A stretch of DNA of 9,885 nucleotides. Origin: Elusimicrobiales bacterium (GTDB lineage: Bacteria; Elusimicrobiota; Elusimicrobia; Elusimicrobiales; Elusimicrobiaceae). The stretch is taken from contig JAUNWB010000025.1 of NCBI GenBank assembly GCA_030540535.1, forward strand, positions 1 to 9,885. The letters are read 5' to 3'. Position 1 is the stretch's first letter. Each line of letters starts with the position of its first letter. Shown here in pieces: positions 1 to 6,649 of this stretch. A program made the translations under genes and the position numbers. Under the pieces are notes generated by a model. It saw only the letters and a program-made list of their open reading frames with translations, did not search any database and had not been told where the DNA came from.

Positions 1-35
1 AGGCAATACGGGGATATATGGACGTAATAATCCCC

Positions 36-79
36 ACTGTATCAAAAAAAAAAAAACGAGTCAACCCCCTTGCCGGGGG
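36..79 (-). repeat. Promoter-like repeat with a T13 spacer, copy 1
   Basis: Read on the minus strand, this is a short palindrome (CCCCC at 65-69, GGGGG at 75-79, 5-base loop), then directly TTGACT (59-64), a 17-base spacer (42-58) containing 13 consecutive T, then TACAGT (36-41). The spacing and hexamers fit a sigma-70 promoter that would fire leftward into a gene outside the window. A second copy lies at 7236-7277 with the same T13 and the same box spacing. The stem is 5 bp here and 4 bp there, so both arms changed together. The T tract after a hairpin also resembles an intrinsic terminator, but 8 bases separate hairpin and T tract, which argues against that reading. Confidence 0.55.
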
Positions 80-189
80 CAGGCAACTTGTCCGCGCTCT
101 TCTGATTAGTTTAGGCCACACTGTTTGGAACAAGACGCAAAATTACGAATAAAGAAGACTAAAGAGAATAGGCCTGGAGAGTCCTTGCC

Positions 190-274
190 GTCATCCCGGA
201 CATGGATCCGGGATCCAGGTCGTTTATAAAGCAAATCCTCATCTTATTGGATTCTGAAACAAGTTCAGAATGAC
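190..274. repeat. Composite palindromic (MITE-like) repeat
   Basis: Two hairpins face each other inside short inverted ends. The outer ends are GTCAT (190-194) and ATGAC (270-274). The left hairpin has an 8-bp perfect stem, ATCCCGGA (193-200) with TCCGGGAT (207-214). The right has an 8-bp perfect stem, ATTCTGAA (251-258) with TTCAGAAT (264-271). The inner flanks ATCCAG (213-218) and TTGGAT (247-252) are also nearly inverted. Palindromes of these kinds (TCATCCCGGA..., TCATTCTGAA...) are dispersed in many bacterial genomes. No transposase is nearby, so if mobile it would be non-autonomous. Confidence 0.6.
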
Positions 275-395
275 AGATTCTCCGCCTTGAGACGTTTTAT
301 AAACAGGATAAAGGCCTGCCAAACACCAAAGACGGACACTTTTTATAAACAAGACGAAGGGCGGGTAAAAAAACAATCCAGCAGATTTTATAAAC
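223..395. repeat. Ladder of four TTTATAAA motifs, three about 45 bp apart
   Basis: The 8-bp palindrome TTTATAAA occurs at 223-230, 296-303, 342-349 and 387-394. The last three sit in a longer shared core, TTTTATAAAC (295-304, 341-350, 386-395), at intervals of 46 and 45 bp. The sequence after each core is A/G-rich and only loosely similar, so these are degenerate tandem units at best. The first copy lies inside the composite palindromic repeat. Function is unknown; protein binding sites or decayed tandem repeats are both possible. Confidence 0.45.
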
Positions 396-413
396 ATGCA
401 AAATGACCACGGC

Positions 414-446
414 AAAAAACAGCCCCGGCGAAAATTCCGGGGCTGT
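414..446 (-). terminator. Intrinsic terminator of the TPR operon
   Basis: A perfect 10-bp stem (419-428 with 437-446, core CAGCCCCGG) and an 8-base loop are followed on the minus strand by a T run (complement of 414-419). It lies about 30 bp after the TPR gene stop codon and ends the four-gene minus-strand operon. Confidence 0.9.
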
Positions 447-476
447 AACATTCGTTAAACCTTATATATAACCGTA

Positions 477-1571
477 TCAAGTATAGCTTTCCAAATACGT
501 GTGCAAGCCTTCGGCGCGCGCCTGTTTAACGCCCGCGTCGTACAATTCCTCGGCTTCTTCCGTGCGGCCCATGGCGTACAATACCTGCGCTAGGGACAGT
601 TTGGTCAAAATCTGTCCGCGGGTTTCGTCGGAATTATCAAATAAGGCTTTGGCTTCTTCCAAATCTTTAAGCGCGGCGGCCATTTTATTTTTGCGTTTTA
701 AAATATCCGCGCGGCCCCATTTCACAAACCCGAGGTCCACCGTATCGTTAATGGCGGAATATAATTTGTCGGCCACGTTATAATGGCGAAGCGCCACGTC
801 GTACTTGCCTTGCTGGCGCAAGCCGTTGGCCATTCCGCAGTTGGTATAAGCCTTGCCGAATAAATCTTCGCTTTTGCGGAAGATTTTTTCCGCCAACTGA
901 TAATTTTTCACGCAGTCGTCGATTTTTCCGCAAATGCGGCTGATACCGGCCAGGCCGCAGTGTCCGTAGGCCACGCTGATGTCGTCCCCCGCTTTTTTGG
1001 CCAGGGTAATGGCTTTTTTAAACTGGGCGATGCCTTCTTCAAAATGCCCCTGCAGGCGGAAAATGCCGCCTTTGGCCCAACAAATAAAACTCATACCGGC
1101 ATAATCTTTCTGCTGGGTATAGGCGGATAAAACTGCGTCCAATAAATCGAGGGCTTCTTCCAGGCGGCCCCATGCGCGCAGCGCCATCCCCATTTCCTGC
1201 ATGGCGCGCACGATAAATTCGTCATATTCCAGTTCCTGCGCCATTTTTAACGCGTCTTCGGCCAGTTCGTACGCGGCGGAAGAGTGCCCGAGCGTGCGGT
1301 AGCAGGCGGCCATAGCTAAAAGTACGTCCATGCGCGTTTCGGCTTCTTCGGCCACGCCCAACGCCTTGGCGTAGCTTTTAAGGGCATCTTCAAACGAGCC
1401 GAGCTGCCGCTGCGCTTCGCCGGTCAAAAACCAGGCGGAAGCGTTTTTCGTGCGCGCGGCGGTTAATTTTTTAAGCGCGTCCGAGGGGCGGTTATCTTCT
1501 AACAAAACTTCAATTTCCGCCAAATCCAGTTTGGGGGCGGAGGTTTTCGTCGTTTTTTTGGCTGAAGGCAT
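477..1571 (-). CDS. TPR-repeat protein (about eight repeats)
   Basis: This 364-residue protein is almost entirely helical repeats. Eight tetratricopeptide-type motifs of roughly 40-residue period can be read at about 45-77, 82-115, 121-154, 160-194, 199-234, 239-274, 279-313 and 320-354, with typical cores such as ALRAWGRLEEALDLL and VLYAMGRTEEAEELY. The first 17 residues are Lys/Thr-rich. I see no signal peptide and no transmembrane segment, so it is probably a cytoplasmic protein-binding scaffold. The ATG at 1571 has an AAGGAG ribosome binding site with 6-base spacing that overlaps the stop codon of the response regulator upstream, so translation is likely coupled. It is the last gene of the operon. 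Longer 40-residue repeats of this type are common in signalling scaffolds, which suits the neighbouring receiver protein, but the partner is not known. Confidence 0.85.
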   Translation of the reverse strand: MPSAKKTTKTSAPKLDLAEIEVLLEDNRPSDALKKLTAARTKNASAWFLTGEAQRQLGSFEDALKSYAKALGVAEEAETRMDVLLAMAACYRTLGHSSAAYELAEDALKMAQELEYDEFIVRAMQEMGMALRAWGRLEEALDLLDAVLSAYTQQKDYAGMSFICWAKGGIFRLQGHFEEGIAQFKKAITLAKKAGDDISVAYGHCGLAGISRICGKIDDCVKNYQLAEKIFRKSEDLFGKAYTNCGMANGLRQQGKYDVALRHYNVADKLYSAINDTVDLGFVKWGRADILKRKNKMAAALKDLEEAKALFDNSDETRGQILTKLSLAQVLYAMGRTEEAEELYDAGVKQARAEGLHTYLESYT

Positions 1572-1581
1572 GGAACTCTCC

Positions 1582-1947
1582 TTATAATTTTAAATGTTTT
1601 TTAATTTCCGCCATCGTAGAGGCCAGGTCGTACGGTTTGGGGATAAAGTGGTCGGCTCCGGCTTCCATGGCGCGGTCGCGCGATTCCGGGTCCGACAGCG
1701 TGGACATAATTACAATGGGAATCCGCCAGGTGGCGTTGTCGGTTTTTAACAGTTTGCACACGTCAAAACCGCTGAGTTTGGGCAGCATTAAATCAAGCAG
1801 AATAAGGTCAGGCTTCACCTGTTTGGCAAGGCTCACGCCCGCCACGCCGTTTTCGGCCCAAAACACTTCCACCCCTTCCACTTTTAACGCGCCGGAAAGA
1901 GCCTGGCCGAGTACTTTGGAATCTTCAATCAGCACCACTTTTTTCAT
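1582..1947 (-). CDS. Single-domain response regulator (CheY-like receiver)
   Basis: This 121-residue protein is a stand-alone receiver domain of two-component signalling. The acidic pair is E8-D9 (VLIEDS), the phospho-acceptor is D52 (ILLDLMLPKLSG), the switch Ser/Thr is S82 (IVIMST), and the conserved Lys is K104 in FIPKPYD. There is no DNA-binding or enzymatic output domain, so it must act through protein contacts. The TPR protein encoded 10 bp downstream is an obvious candidate partner, although this is inference. I chose the ATG at 1947, one base after the stop of the hexapeptide gene, because the receiver fold begins there. A longer frame from 2007 would add 20 unrelated residues that overlap the upstream gene. 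The ribosome binding site is weak (GAAG), so translation is probably coupled. No histidine kinase is in the window. Confidence 0.9.
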   Translation of the reverse strand: MKKVVLIEDSKVLGQALSGALKVEGVEVFWAENGVAGVSLAKQVKPDLILLDLMLPKLSGFDVCKLLKTDNATWRIPIVIMSTLSDPESRDRAMEAGADHFIPKPYDLASTMAEIKKHLKL

Positions 1948-1948
1948 A

Positions 1949-2464
1949 TTAAATTTCTTCACAATGGTCTTTGTACAGGCGCACGGCGGACGCGTATTCG
2001 CGCGCATTTTTAATAATGCCGTTTACTTCGTCTTCTTCCAGCTGGCGCACCACCTTGGCGGGAACGCCCATCACCAAAGAACCCGCGGGAATGCTTTTCC
2101 CCGCCGGAACAACCGCGCCCGCACCGATAATACAGTTGGGGCCGATTTCGCTTTCCATCACCACGGCGTTCATACCGATTAAGCAGTTGTCGCCGATTTT
2201 GCTCCCATGCACCACCGCACCGTGCCCGACGCTTACGCCCTTGCCGATAACGGCCGGACAGCCGTAATTAACATGCACGCACGCGTTTTCCTGAATGTTG
2301 GAGTTTTCCCCCACGGAAATGGACGCGATATCCCCGCGCAAAACGGCACAGGGCCAGACGGACACATTGTCCCCGACGGTTACGTCCCCGATGATAACGG
2401 CGGTTTTATGGATAAAGCTGGAAGGGCTGGTTTTGGGTACCAGTTCGTTAATTCTTTCTTTCAT
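1949..2464 (-). CDS. Gamma-carbonic-anhydrase-like hexapeptide repeat protein
   Basis: This 171-residue left-handed beta-helix protein belongs to the gamma-carbonic anhydrase family (YrdA/PaaY/Cam type). Hexapeptide repeats with I/V/L at every sixth position run from about residue 17 to 135. The family's metal and active-site pattern is present: R43-G44-D45, Q58, and three histidines H64 (CVHVN), H81 and H86 (GHGAVVHG), which match the zinc ligands. Active enzymes hydrate CO2; many short YrdA-like members have no proven activity, so carbonic anhydrase function is not certain. A C-terminal helix follows (about 140-168). The ATG at 2464 has AAAGGA at 7-base spacing. The gene starts 17 bp inside the upstream membrane-protein gene, which implies translational coupling. 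Its metabolic link to the operon is not clear. Confidence 0.88.
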   Translation of the reverse strand: MKERINELVPKTSPSSFIHKTAVIIGDVTVGDNVSVWPCAVLRGDIASISVGENSNIQENACVHVNYGCPAVIGKGVSVGHGAVVHGSKIGDNCLIGMNAVVMESEIGPNCIIGAGAVVPAGKSIPAGSLVMGVPAKVVRQLEEDEVNGIIKNAREYASAVRLYKDHCEEI

Positions 2465-3506
2465 GCAAGGATCCTTTCGGGCGTTTAGGCTTGACGGGAG
2501 AAGACGAAAGCTGCAAGCCCCAATAAATAAAAATGCTCACGATTCCGGGCAAAATGTAATACACCACGCGGTAAATAAGCGTGGCCATTAAAGCGGCGTC
2601 CCAGTCGATGCCCATTTGGGCGTAAACGGCCGTCATGGCCAGTTCCATGGCCCCCAGGCCGCCGGGGAGCAGCGGGATAAGAGTCGTCACCATGCCGACG
2701 GCAAACCCGGCCACCAGCACGCCGGAAGAAATATGTACGCCCACGGCGCGGAACGCAAAATACAAAACCAAAATCGTAAACAGCCAGTCGGCGCAGACGT
2801 ATACAATCGCACCCGTCATTTTGTTTTTCTTTTTATGGATAAGGTCGATACCTTCGTCCAGCTGGTCCATAAAATCGTCGTATTTCCCTTTGGGGATTAA
2901 CGCACGGAACACGTGATACAGCACTTTATTCATTAAACGGAACGTTTTGCGCAGCCATTTGGAACGCCATTCATCGTTAAACAAAAATGCGGTTACCACC
3001 ACGCACACGGCGCACATCACCAAAATAAGCGAGAAGTTTTTTAGCAGCTGCATGGTGGTGGCCGACGAGTTAAAAAGCATCAGCACAGAGCCCTGCAAAA
3101 TGATAATGGCCAGCACAAAATACAAGAGAACGGTAATTACGATACTGGCCGTTACGCATGTGCCGAACGGCACGCGGCGGCGGTTTAAAAGATGTGCGCG
3201 CAGGGCAAACCCGCTTGCGCCGAACGAGGACACCACATAATTTACCGTCGTAGAAACCAGCGCAATACCAATGGCCGCGCCTTTGCTTATGCGGCGGCCC
3301 ATCACGCGCAGTACTTCATACAGGCTAAGCCCCATCGCCACGTAAATCAAAGCGGAAGAAAGAATGGAAAGGAACAAAAACCCGGTCTGTACGCTCTGCC
3401 AAATTTTTACAAAACTGTCTTTGGCCTGGTACACCATAAAGGCGATAACGCCTATGGAAAGAATAACACCGAGCGAATAAAATAAATATTTAAGCGGTTT
3501 TTTCAC
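2448..3506 (-). CDS. Flippase-like integral membrane protein (LPG synthase TM / UPF0104 family)
   Basis: This 352-residue polytopic membrane protein has about eight hydrophobic segments (near 8-26, 42-64, 77-95, 118-145, 157-176, 232-252, 262-280, 307-331). It resembles the lysylphosphatidylglycerol synthase transmembrane family (the flippase half of MprF, also seen in AglD-like proteins). The family's conserved C-terminal motif is present as LLPGGLGAMELAM (279-291), followed by an Arg in the last helix (YRVVYYILPG). Some members flip lipids or lipid-linked sugars; many are uncharacterised. There is no aminoacyl-transferase domain, so it is not a full MprF. A basic loop (about 180-230) should be cytoplasmic. 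The start is GTG at 3506 with GGAG at 7-base spacing. It is the first gene of the four-gene operon and is divergent from uvrA. Confidence 0.82.
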   Translation of the reverse strand: MKKPLKYLFYSLGVILSIGVIAFMVYQAKDSFVKIWQSVQTGFLFLSILSSALIYVAMGLSLYEVLRVMGRRISKGAAIGIALVSTTVNYVVSSFGASGFALRAHLLNRRRVPFGTCVTASIVITVLLYFVLAIIILQGSVLMLFNSSATTMQLLKNFSLILVMCAVCVVVTAFLFNDEWRSKWLRKTFRLMNKVLYHVFRALIPKGKYDDFMDQLDEGIDLIHKKKNKMTGAIVYVCADWLFTILVLYFAFRAVGVHISSGVLVAGFAVGMVTTLIPLLPGGLGAMELAMTAVYAQMGIDWDAALMATLIYRVVYYILPGIVSIFIYWGLQLSSSPVKPKRPKGSLHERKN

Positions 3507-3528
3507 GCGCCTACTCCGGGAAAATAAG

Positions 3529-3558
3529 TTATATAAATTATATAATTTATTTATATAA
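3529..3558. promoter_or_regulatory. Symmetric AT-rich divergent promoter region
   Basis: The palindrome ATTATATAAT (3537-3546) holds a TATAAT box on each strand: plus 3541-3546 toward uvrA, and the complement of 3537-3542 toward the flippase operon. It sits between the arms of a perfect 10-bp inverted repeat, TTATATAAAT (3529-3538) and ATTTATATAA (3549-3558). No good -35 hexamer is visible for either direction. The two promoters would overlap and may compete. Confidence 0.5.
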
Positions 3559-3595
3559 AAAACACCCGCGCTCCAGCCATACCCGCGTGGGTGTT
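3557..3595 (-). terminator. Hairpin in the uvrA leader, terminator-like on the minus strand
   Basis: AACACCC (3561-3567) pairs with GGGTGTT (3589-3595), and an inner GCG can extend the stem. On the minus strand the hairpin is followed by six T (complement of 3557-3562), which is the form of an intrinsic terminator. On the plus strand no T run follows, so there it would only be a leader hairpin ahead of the uvrA ribosome binding site (3607-3611). It may stop antisense transcription from uvrA before the flippase operon promoter. Confidence 0.5.
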
Positions 3596-3619
3596 CGTTT
3601 CCTCAGAAAGGTTAAATTT

Positions 3620-6592
3620 ATGAAGAGCATTAAAGTCATCGGGGCCAAGGGCCACAATTTAAAAAACATTACCGTAGAACTTCCCAAAGACAAAATGGTG
3701 GTAGTAACGGGGCTTTCCGGCTCCGGCAAAAGTTCGCTGGCGTTCGACACTATTTACGCCGAAGGCCAGCGCAGATATGTGGAAAGCATGTCCGCCTATG
3801 CGCGCCAGTTTTTGGATTTAATGGAAAAGCCGGACGTGGAACATATCGAGGGTTTATCCCCCGCCATTTCTATTGAACAGCGCAACCCATCCAAAAATCC
3901 GCGCTCCACGGTAGCCACCGTTACGGAAATTTACGATTACCTGCGCTTGTTGTTTGCGCGCGTAGGGCACCGCCACTGTCCCCAATGCGGGCGCGAAGTG
4001 GAAGCGTGGAGCGTACAGGGCATCGCGCAGGATATTTTGAAAAAATTTGCGGACAAAACGCTCTATATTTTAGCCCCTGTTGTACGGGGCCGCGCGGGCA
4101 CGTACGAGGAACTTTTCGCCAAGTTTAAAAAAGAGGGCTACGTCAAAGCGCGCGTGAACGGCGAAATTATTTCGCTGGACCATACCCCCACATTGGAACG
4201 CTATAAAAAACACACCATCGAACTGGTGGTGGACGAAATTTACGTGGATGAATTTGACCGCGAACGCTTGGTGGAAAGTTTGGAAGCCGCGTTAAAATAC
4301 GCGCAGGGTCTGGTGCATATTTTGGAAACGGTTGATAAAAATCCCGTCGATTTTACGTACAGCGAAAGCAACGCCTGCGCTCACTGCGGGATTGGGTTTA
4401 GCGAACTGGAACCCCGCTTATTTTCGTTCAATTCGCCTTACGGGGCGTGCCCGGAATGTAACGGGTTAGGCGTTAAAATCGAAGTGGCGGAAAACCTCGT
4501 CGTGCCGAATCCGACGATTTCCATTAACGAAGGCGCCATCGCCGCGTGGGATAACCCGGTCACCACCCGAACCCACCGCTGGAAAAACTCATGGAGCGAA
4601 TACTATTACGATATTCTGCGCCAGGTCTGCCGCCGCAACAAAATCAATATGAATACGCCGTGGCGGGAACTGCCCAAAGCGCAGCGCGATTTACTGCTCT
4701 ACGGCACGGGCGGCGCAAGTTACACGTCGCTCATTTCCGGCGGAGAACAGGAGTTTGAAGGCGTAATCACCAACCTGCAAAGACGTCATTCCGAAAGCGA
4801 AAGCGATTTTGTGAAAGAAGAAGTCTACAACCGCTTCATGCACGAAGTCACCTGTCCCGTCTGCCGCGGCGCGCGCCTAAAACCCGAAGCGCTGGCCGTA
4901 CGCGTGGCGGGCAAAAATATCAACGAAATTACGGCCATGCAGGTATCGGCGGCGGTGGAATTTTTCAAACAATTACAGTTAACCGACCGCGAAAAAATCA
5001 TCGCCAAAGACGTGCTAAAAGAAATTAACGCGCGTCTGGGCTTTTTAAACAGCGTGGGCCTTAGTTACTTAACGCTTAACCGCATGAGCCAAACTTTATC
5101 CGGCGGCGAAGCCCAGCGTATCCACCTGGCCACGCAAATCGGCTCCGGCTTAACGGGCGTACTGTACGTGCTGGACGAACCGACCATCGGCCTTCACTCG
5201 CGCGACAACGACCGCCTGATTGAAACCCTCAAAAACCTGCGGGATTTGGACAACACGCTTATCATCGTCGAACACGACAAAGACACCATCCTGGCGGCCG
5301 ATTACGTGGTGGAACTCGGCCCCGCGGCGGGTGAATACGGGGGCAACATCGTGGCGGCGGAAAACACGGCGGACTTTTTAAAAGACAAGAACTCGCTCAC
5401 CGCGTCGTACCTAAACGGACGGAAGATGATTCTCCCCCCCGCCATGCCGCGCAAGGGGAGCGGCAAATACCTGGAAATCCAGGGTGCCAAACAGTTTAAC
5501 TTAAAGGATATCGACGTTAAAATCCCGCTTGGCAAATTCGTGTGCGTAACGGGCGTATCCGGCTCGGGCAAGAGTACGCTCATCCACCAAATTTTGTACC
5601 GCGCCTTGGCACGGAAATTTTACAACGCCAAAGACGCGCCGGGCGAACATAAAATCATCACGGGCCTCGACAATATCGACAAAGTGATTATCGTCGACCA
5701 AAGCCCCATCGGCAAAACGCCGCGCAGCAACCCGGCCACGTATACGGGCGTATTTTCGCACATTCGCGATTTGTTCGCCGAAATGCCCGAAGCCAAACGG
5801 CGCGGTTATAAACCCGGGCGGTTTTCGTTTAACGTTAAAGGCGGACGGTGCGAAAAATGCCAGGGCGACGGGATTTTAAAAATCCAGATGCAGTTTCTGC
5901 CCGACATTTACGTCAAATGCGAAGAATGCCACGGCAACCGCTTTAACGAGGACACGCTGCAGGTAAAATTCAAAGGCAAAAACATCGCCGAAGTGCTGGA
6001 TATGAGCGTATCGCAGGCGCTCGAATTTTTTGACGCGATTCCCAAAATCAAACGCTATTTAAAAACGCTTAACGACGTGGGCCTCGGGTACATCAAACTC
6101 GGCCAGGCGGCCACCACACTTTCGGGCGGCGAAGCGCAGCGCGTCAAATTGGCGGACGAACTTTCCCGCAAAGGCACGGGCAAAACGCTCTATATTTTGG
6201 ACGAACCCACCACGGGCCTCCACTTTGCCGATATCGACAAACTCTTACAGGTGCTTCACGGCCTGGCCGACAAAGGCAACACGGTGCTGATTATCGAGCA
6301 TAACCTGGACGTTATCAAAACGGCCGACTGGCTGATTGACCTCGGCCCCGAAGGCGGTGACAAAGGCGGCCAAATCGTCTGCGAAGGCACGCCGCGCGAA
6401 GTGGCCGCGTGCCCCGGCTCGTATACGGGCAAGTACCTTAAAAAGGAACTGGACGAAATGGACGCGTTTATGGCGGCGCAAAACATTACGCTGGCCGCAC
6501 GCAAAGAAGACAAGCCCAAACCGGCCGCCGCGGGCGCAAAAAAAGCGGACGCTAAAAAGTCCGCCAAGAAAAAAACCGTTAAAAAGAAATAA
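3620..6592 (+). CDS. uvrA: UvrABC system protein A (excision nuclease ATPase)
   Basis: This 990-residue protein is the DNA-damage recognition ATPase of nucleotide excision repair. It dimerises, scans DNA with UvrB and loads UvrB at lesions. Both ABC modules are complete: Walker A GLSGSGKSS (31-39) and GVSGSGKST (645-653), signature LSGGE (493-497 and 834-838), Walker B LYVLDEP (515-521) and LYILDEP (857-863). Two four-Cys zinc modules are intact, C253-C256-C277-C280 and C744-C747-C767-C770, and an extra CxxC lies at C120/C123. I chose ATG 3620 because the family begins at this point (MKSIKVIGAKGHNLKNI) and AAAGG lies 8 bases upstream. The frame is open back to GTG 3587, but those codons fall in the leader hairpin. 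The last 38 residues form a Lys/Ala/Pro-rich tail beyond the usual family end. No obvious SOS box is visible in the short leader. Confidence 0.98.
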   Translation: MKSIKVIGAKGHNLKNITVELPKDKMVVVTGLSGSGKSSLAFDTIYAEGQRRYVESMSAYARQFLDLMEKPDVEHIEGLSPAISIEQRNPSKNPRSTVATVTEIYDYLRLLFARVGHRHCPQCGREVEAWSVQGIAQDILKKFADKTLYILAPVVRGRAGTYEELFAKFKKEGYVKARVNGEIISLDHTPTLERYKKHTIELVVDEIYVDEFDRERLVESLEAALKYAQGLVHILETVDKNPVDFTYSESNACAHCGIGFSELEPRLFSFNSPYGACPECNGLGVKIEVAENLVVPNPTISINEGAIAAWDNPVTTRTHRWKNSWSEYYYDILRQVCRRNKINMNTPWRELPKAQRDLLLYGTGGASYTSLISGGEQEFEGVITNLQRRHSESESDFVKEEVYNRFMHEVTCPVCRGARLKPEALAVRVAGKNINEITAMQVSAAVEFFKQLQLTDREKIIAKDVLKEINARLGFLNSVGLSYLTLNRMSQTLSGGEAQRIHLATQIGSGLTGVLYVLDEPTIGLHSRDNDRLIETLKNLRDLDNTLIIVEHDKDTILAADYVVELGPAAGEYGGNIVAAENTADFLKDKNSLTASYLNGRKMILPPAMPRKGSGKYLEIQGAKQFNLKDIDVKIPLGKFVCVTGVSGSGKSTLIHQILYRALARKFYNAKDAPGEHKIITGLDNIDKVIIVDQSPIGKTPRSNPATYTGVFSHIRDLFAEMPEAKRRGYKPGRFSFNVKGGRCEKCQGDGILKIQMQFLPDIYVKCEECHGNRFNEDTLQVKFKGKNIAEVLDMSVSQALEFFDAIPKIKRYLKTLNDVGLGYIKLGQAATTLSGGEAQRVKLADELSRKGTGKTLYILDEPTTGLHFADIDKLLQVLHGLADKGNTVLIIEHNLDVIKTADWLIDLGPEGGDKGGQIVCEGTPREVAACPGSYTGKYLKKELDEMDAFMAAQNITLAARKEDKPKPAAAGAKKADAKKSAKKKTVKKK

Positions 6593-6609
6593 ACGCTGCG
6601 CTAATGAAC

Positions 6610-6646
6610 CCGAACTCCGGCGGCCGATGGCCGCCGGAGCGGTTTT
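6610..6646 (+). terminator. Intrinsic terminator of uvrA
   Basis: A perfect 11-bp GC-rich stem, CTCCGGCGGCC (6615-6625) with GGCCGCCGGAG (6629-6639), has a 3-base loop. It can be extended by CCG/CGG (6610-6612 with 6640-6642) across an AA bulge and is followed by TTTT (6643-6646). It lies 18 bp after the uvrA stop. On the minus strand it has no T run, so it mainly serves uvrA. Confidence 0.85.
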
Positions 6647-6649
6647 ATA

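Larger units (their letters stand above)
1..476. other. Non-coding region rich in repeats
   Basis: I see no convincing gene in this stretch. It contains a promoter-like poly-T repeat (36-79), an 85-bp composite palindromic repeat (190-274), four TTTATAAA motifs (223-395) and the terminator of the minus-strand operon (414-446). Positions 80-189 show no feature I can name. The only long open frame (minus, 239-451) runs through the palindromic repeat and the terminator and has no ribosome binding site, so I do not call it. Confidence 0.7.

Noticed and set aside
286..395. CRISPR-like regular spacing of repeats
   Set aside because: The shared core is only 10 bp, the intervals are 45-46 bp with loosely similar filler, and there are no cas genes. 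It does not qualify as a CRISPR array.
239..451. Minus-strand open frame of 70 codons
   Set aside because: It runs through the palindromic repeat and the operon terminator and has no ribosome binding site. Its internal similarity only reflects the TTTTATAAAC repeats.
1582..2007. Longer response regulator starting at 2007
   Set aside because: The extra 20 residues overlap the hexapeptide gene and are unlike any receiver. The ATG at 1947 starts exactly at the domain.
2448..3506. Full MprF (lysylphosphatidylglycerol synthase)
   Set aside because: Only the transmembrane part is present. The C-terminal aminoacyl-transferase domain is missing and the next gene is a hexapeptide protein.
3587..3619. 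GTG start 33 bases upstream for uvrA
   Set aside because: Those codons lie in the leader hairpin and the added 11 residues are not part of the UvrA family. ATG 3620 has a proper ribosome binding site.
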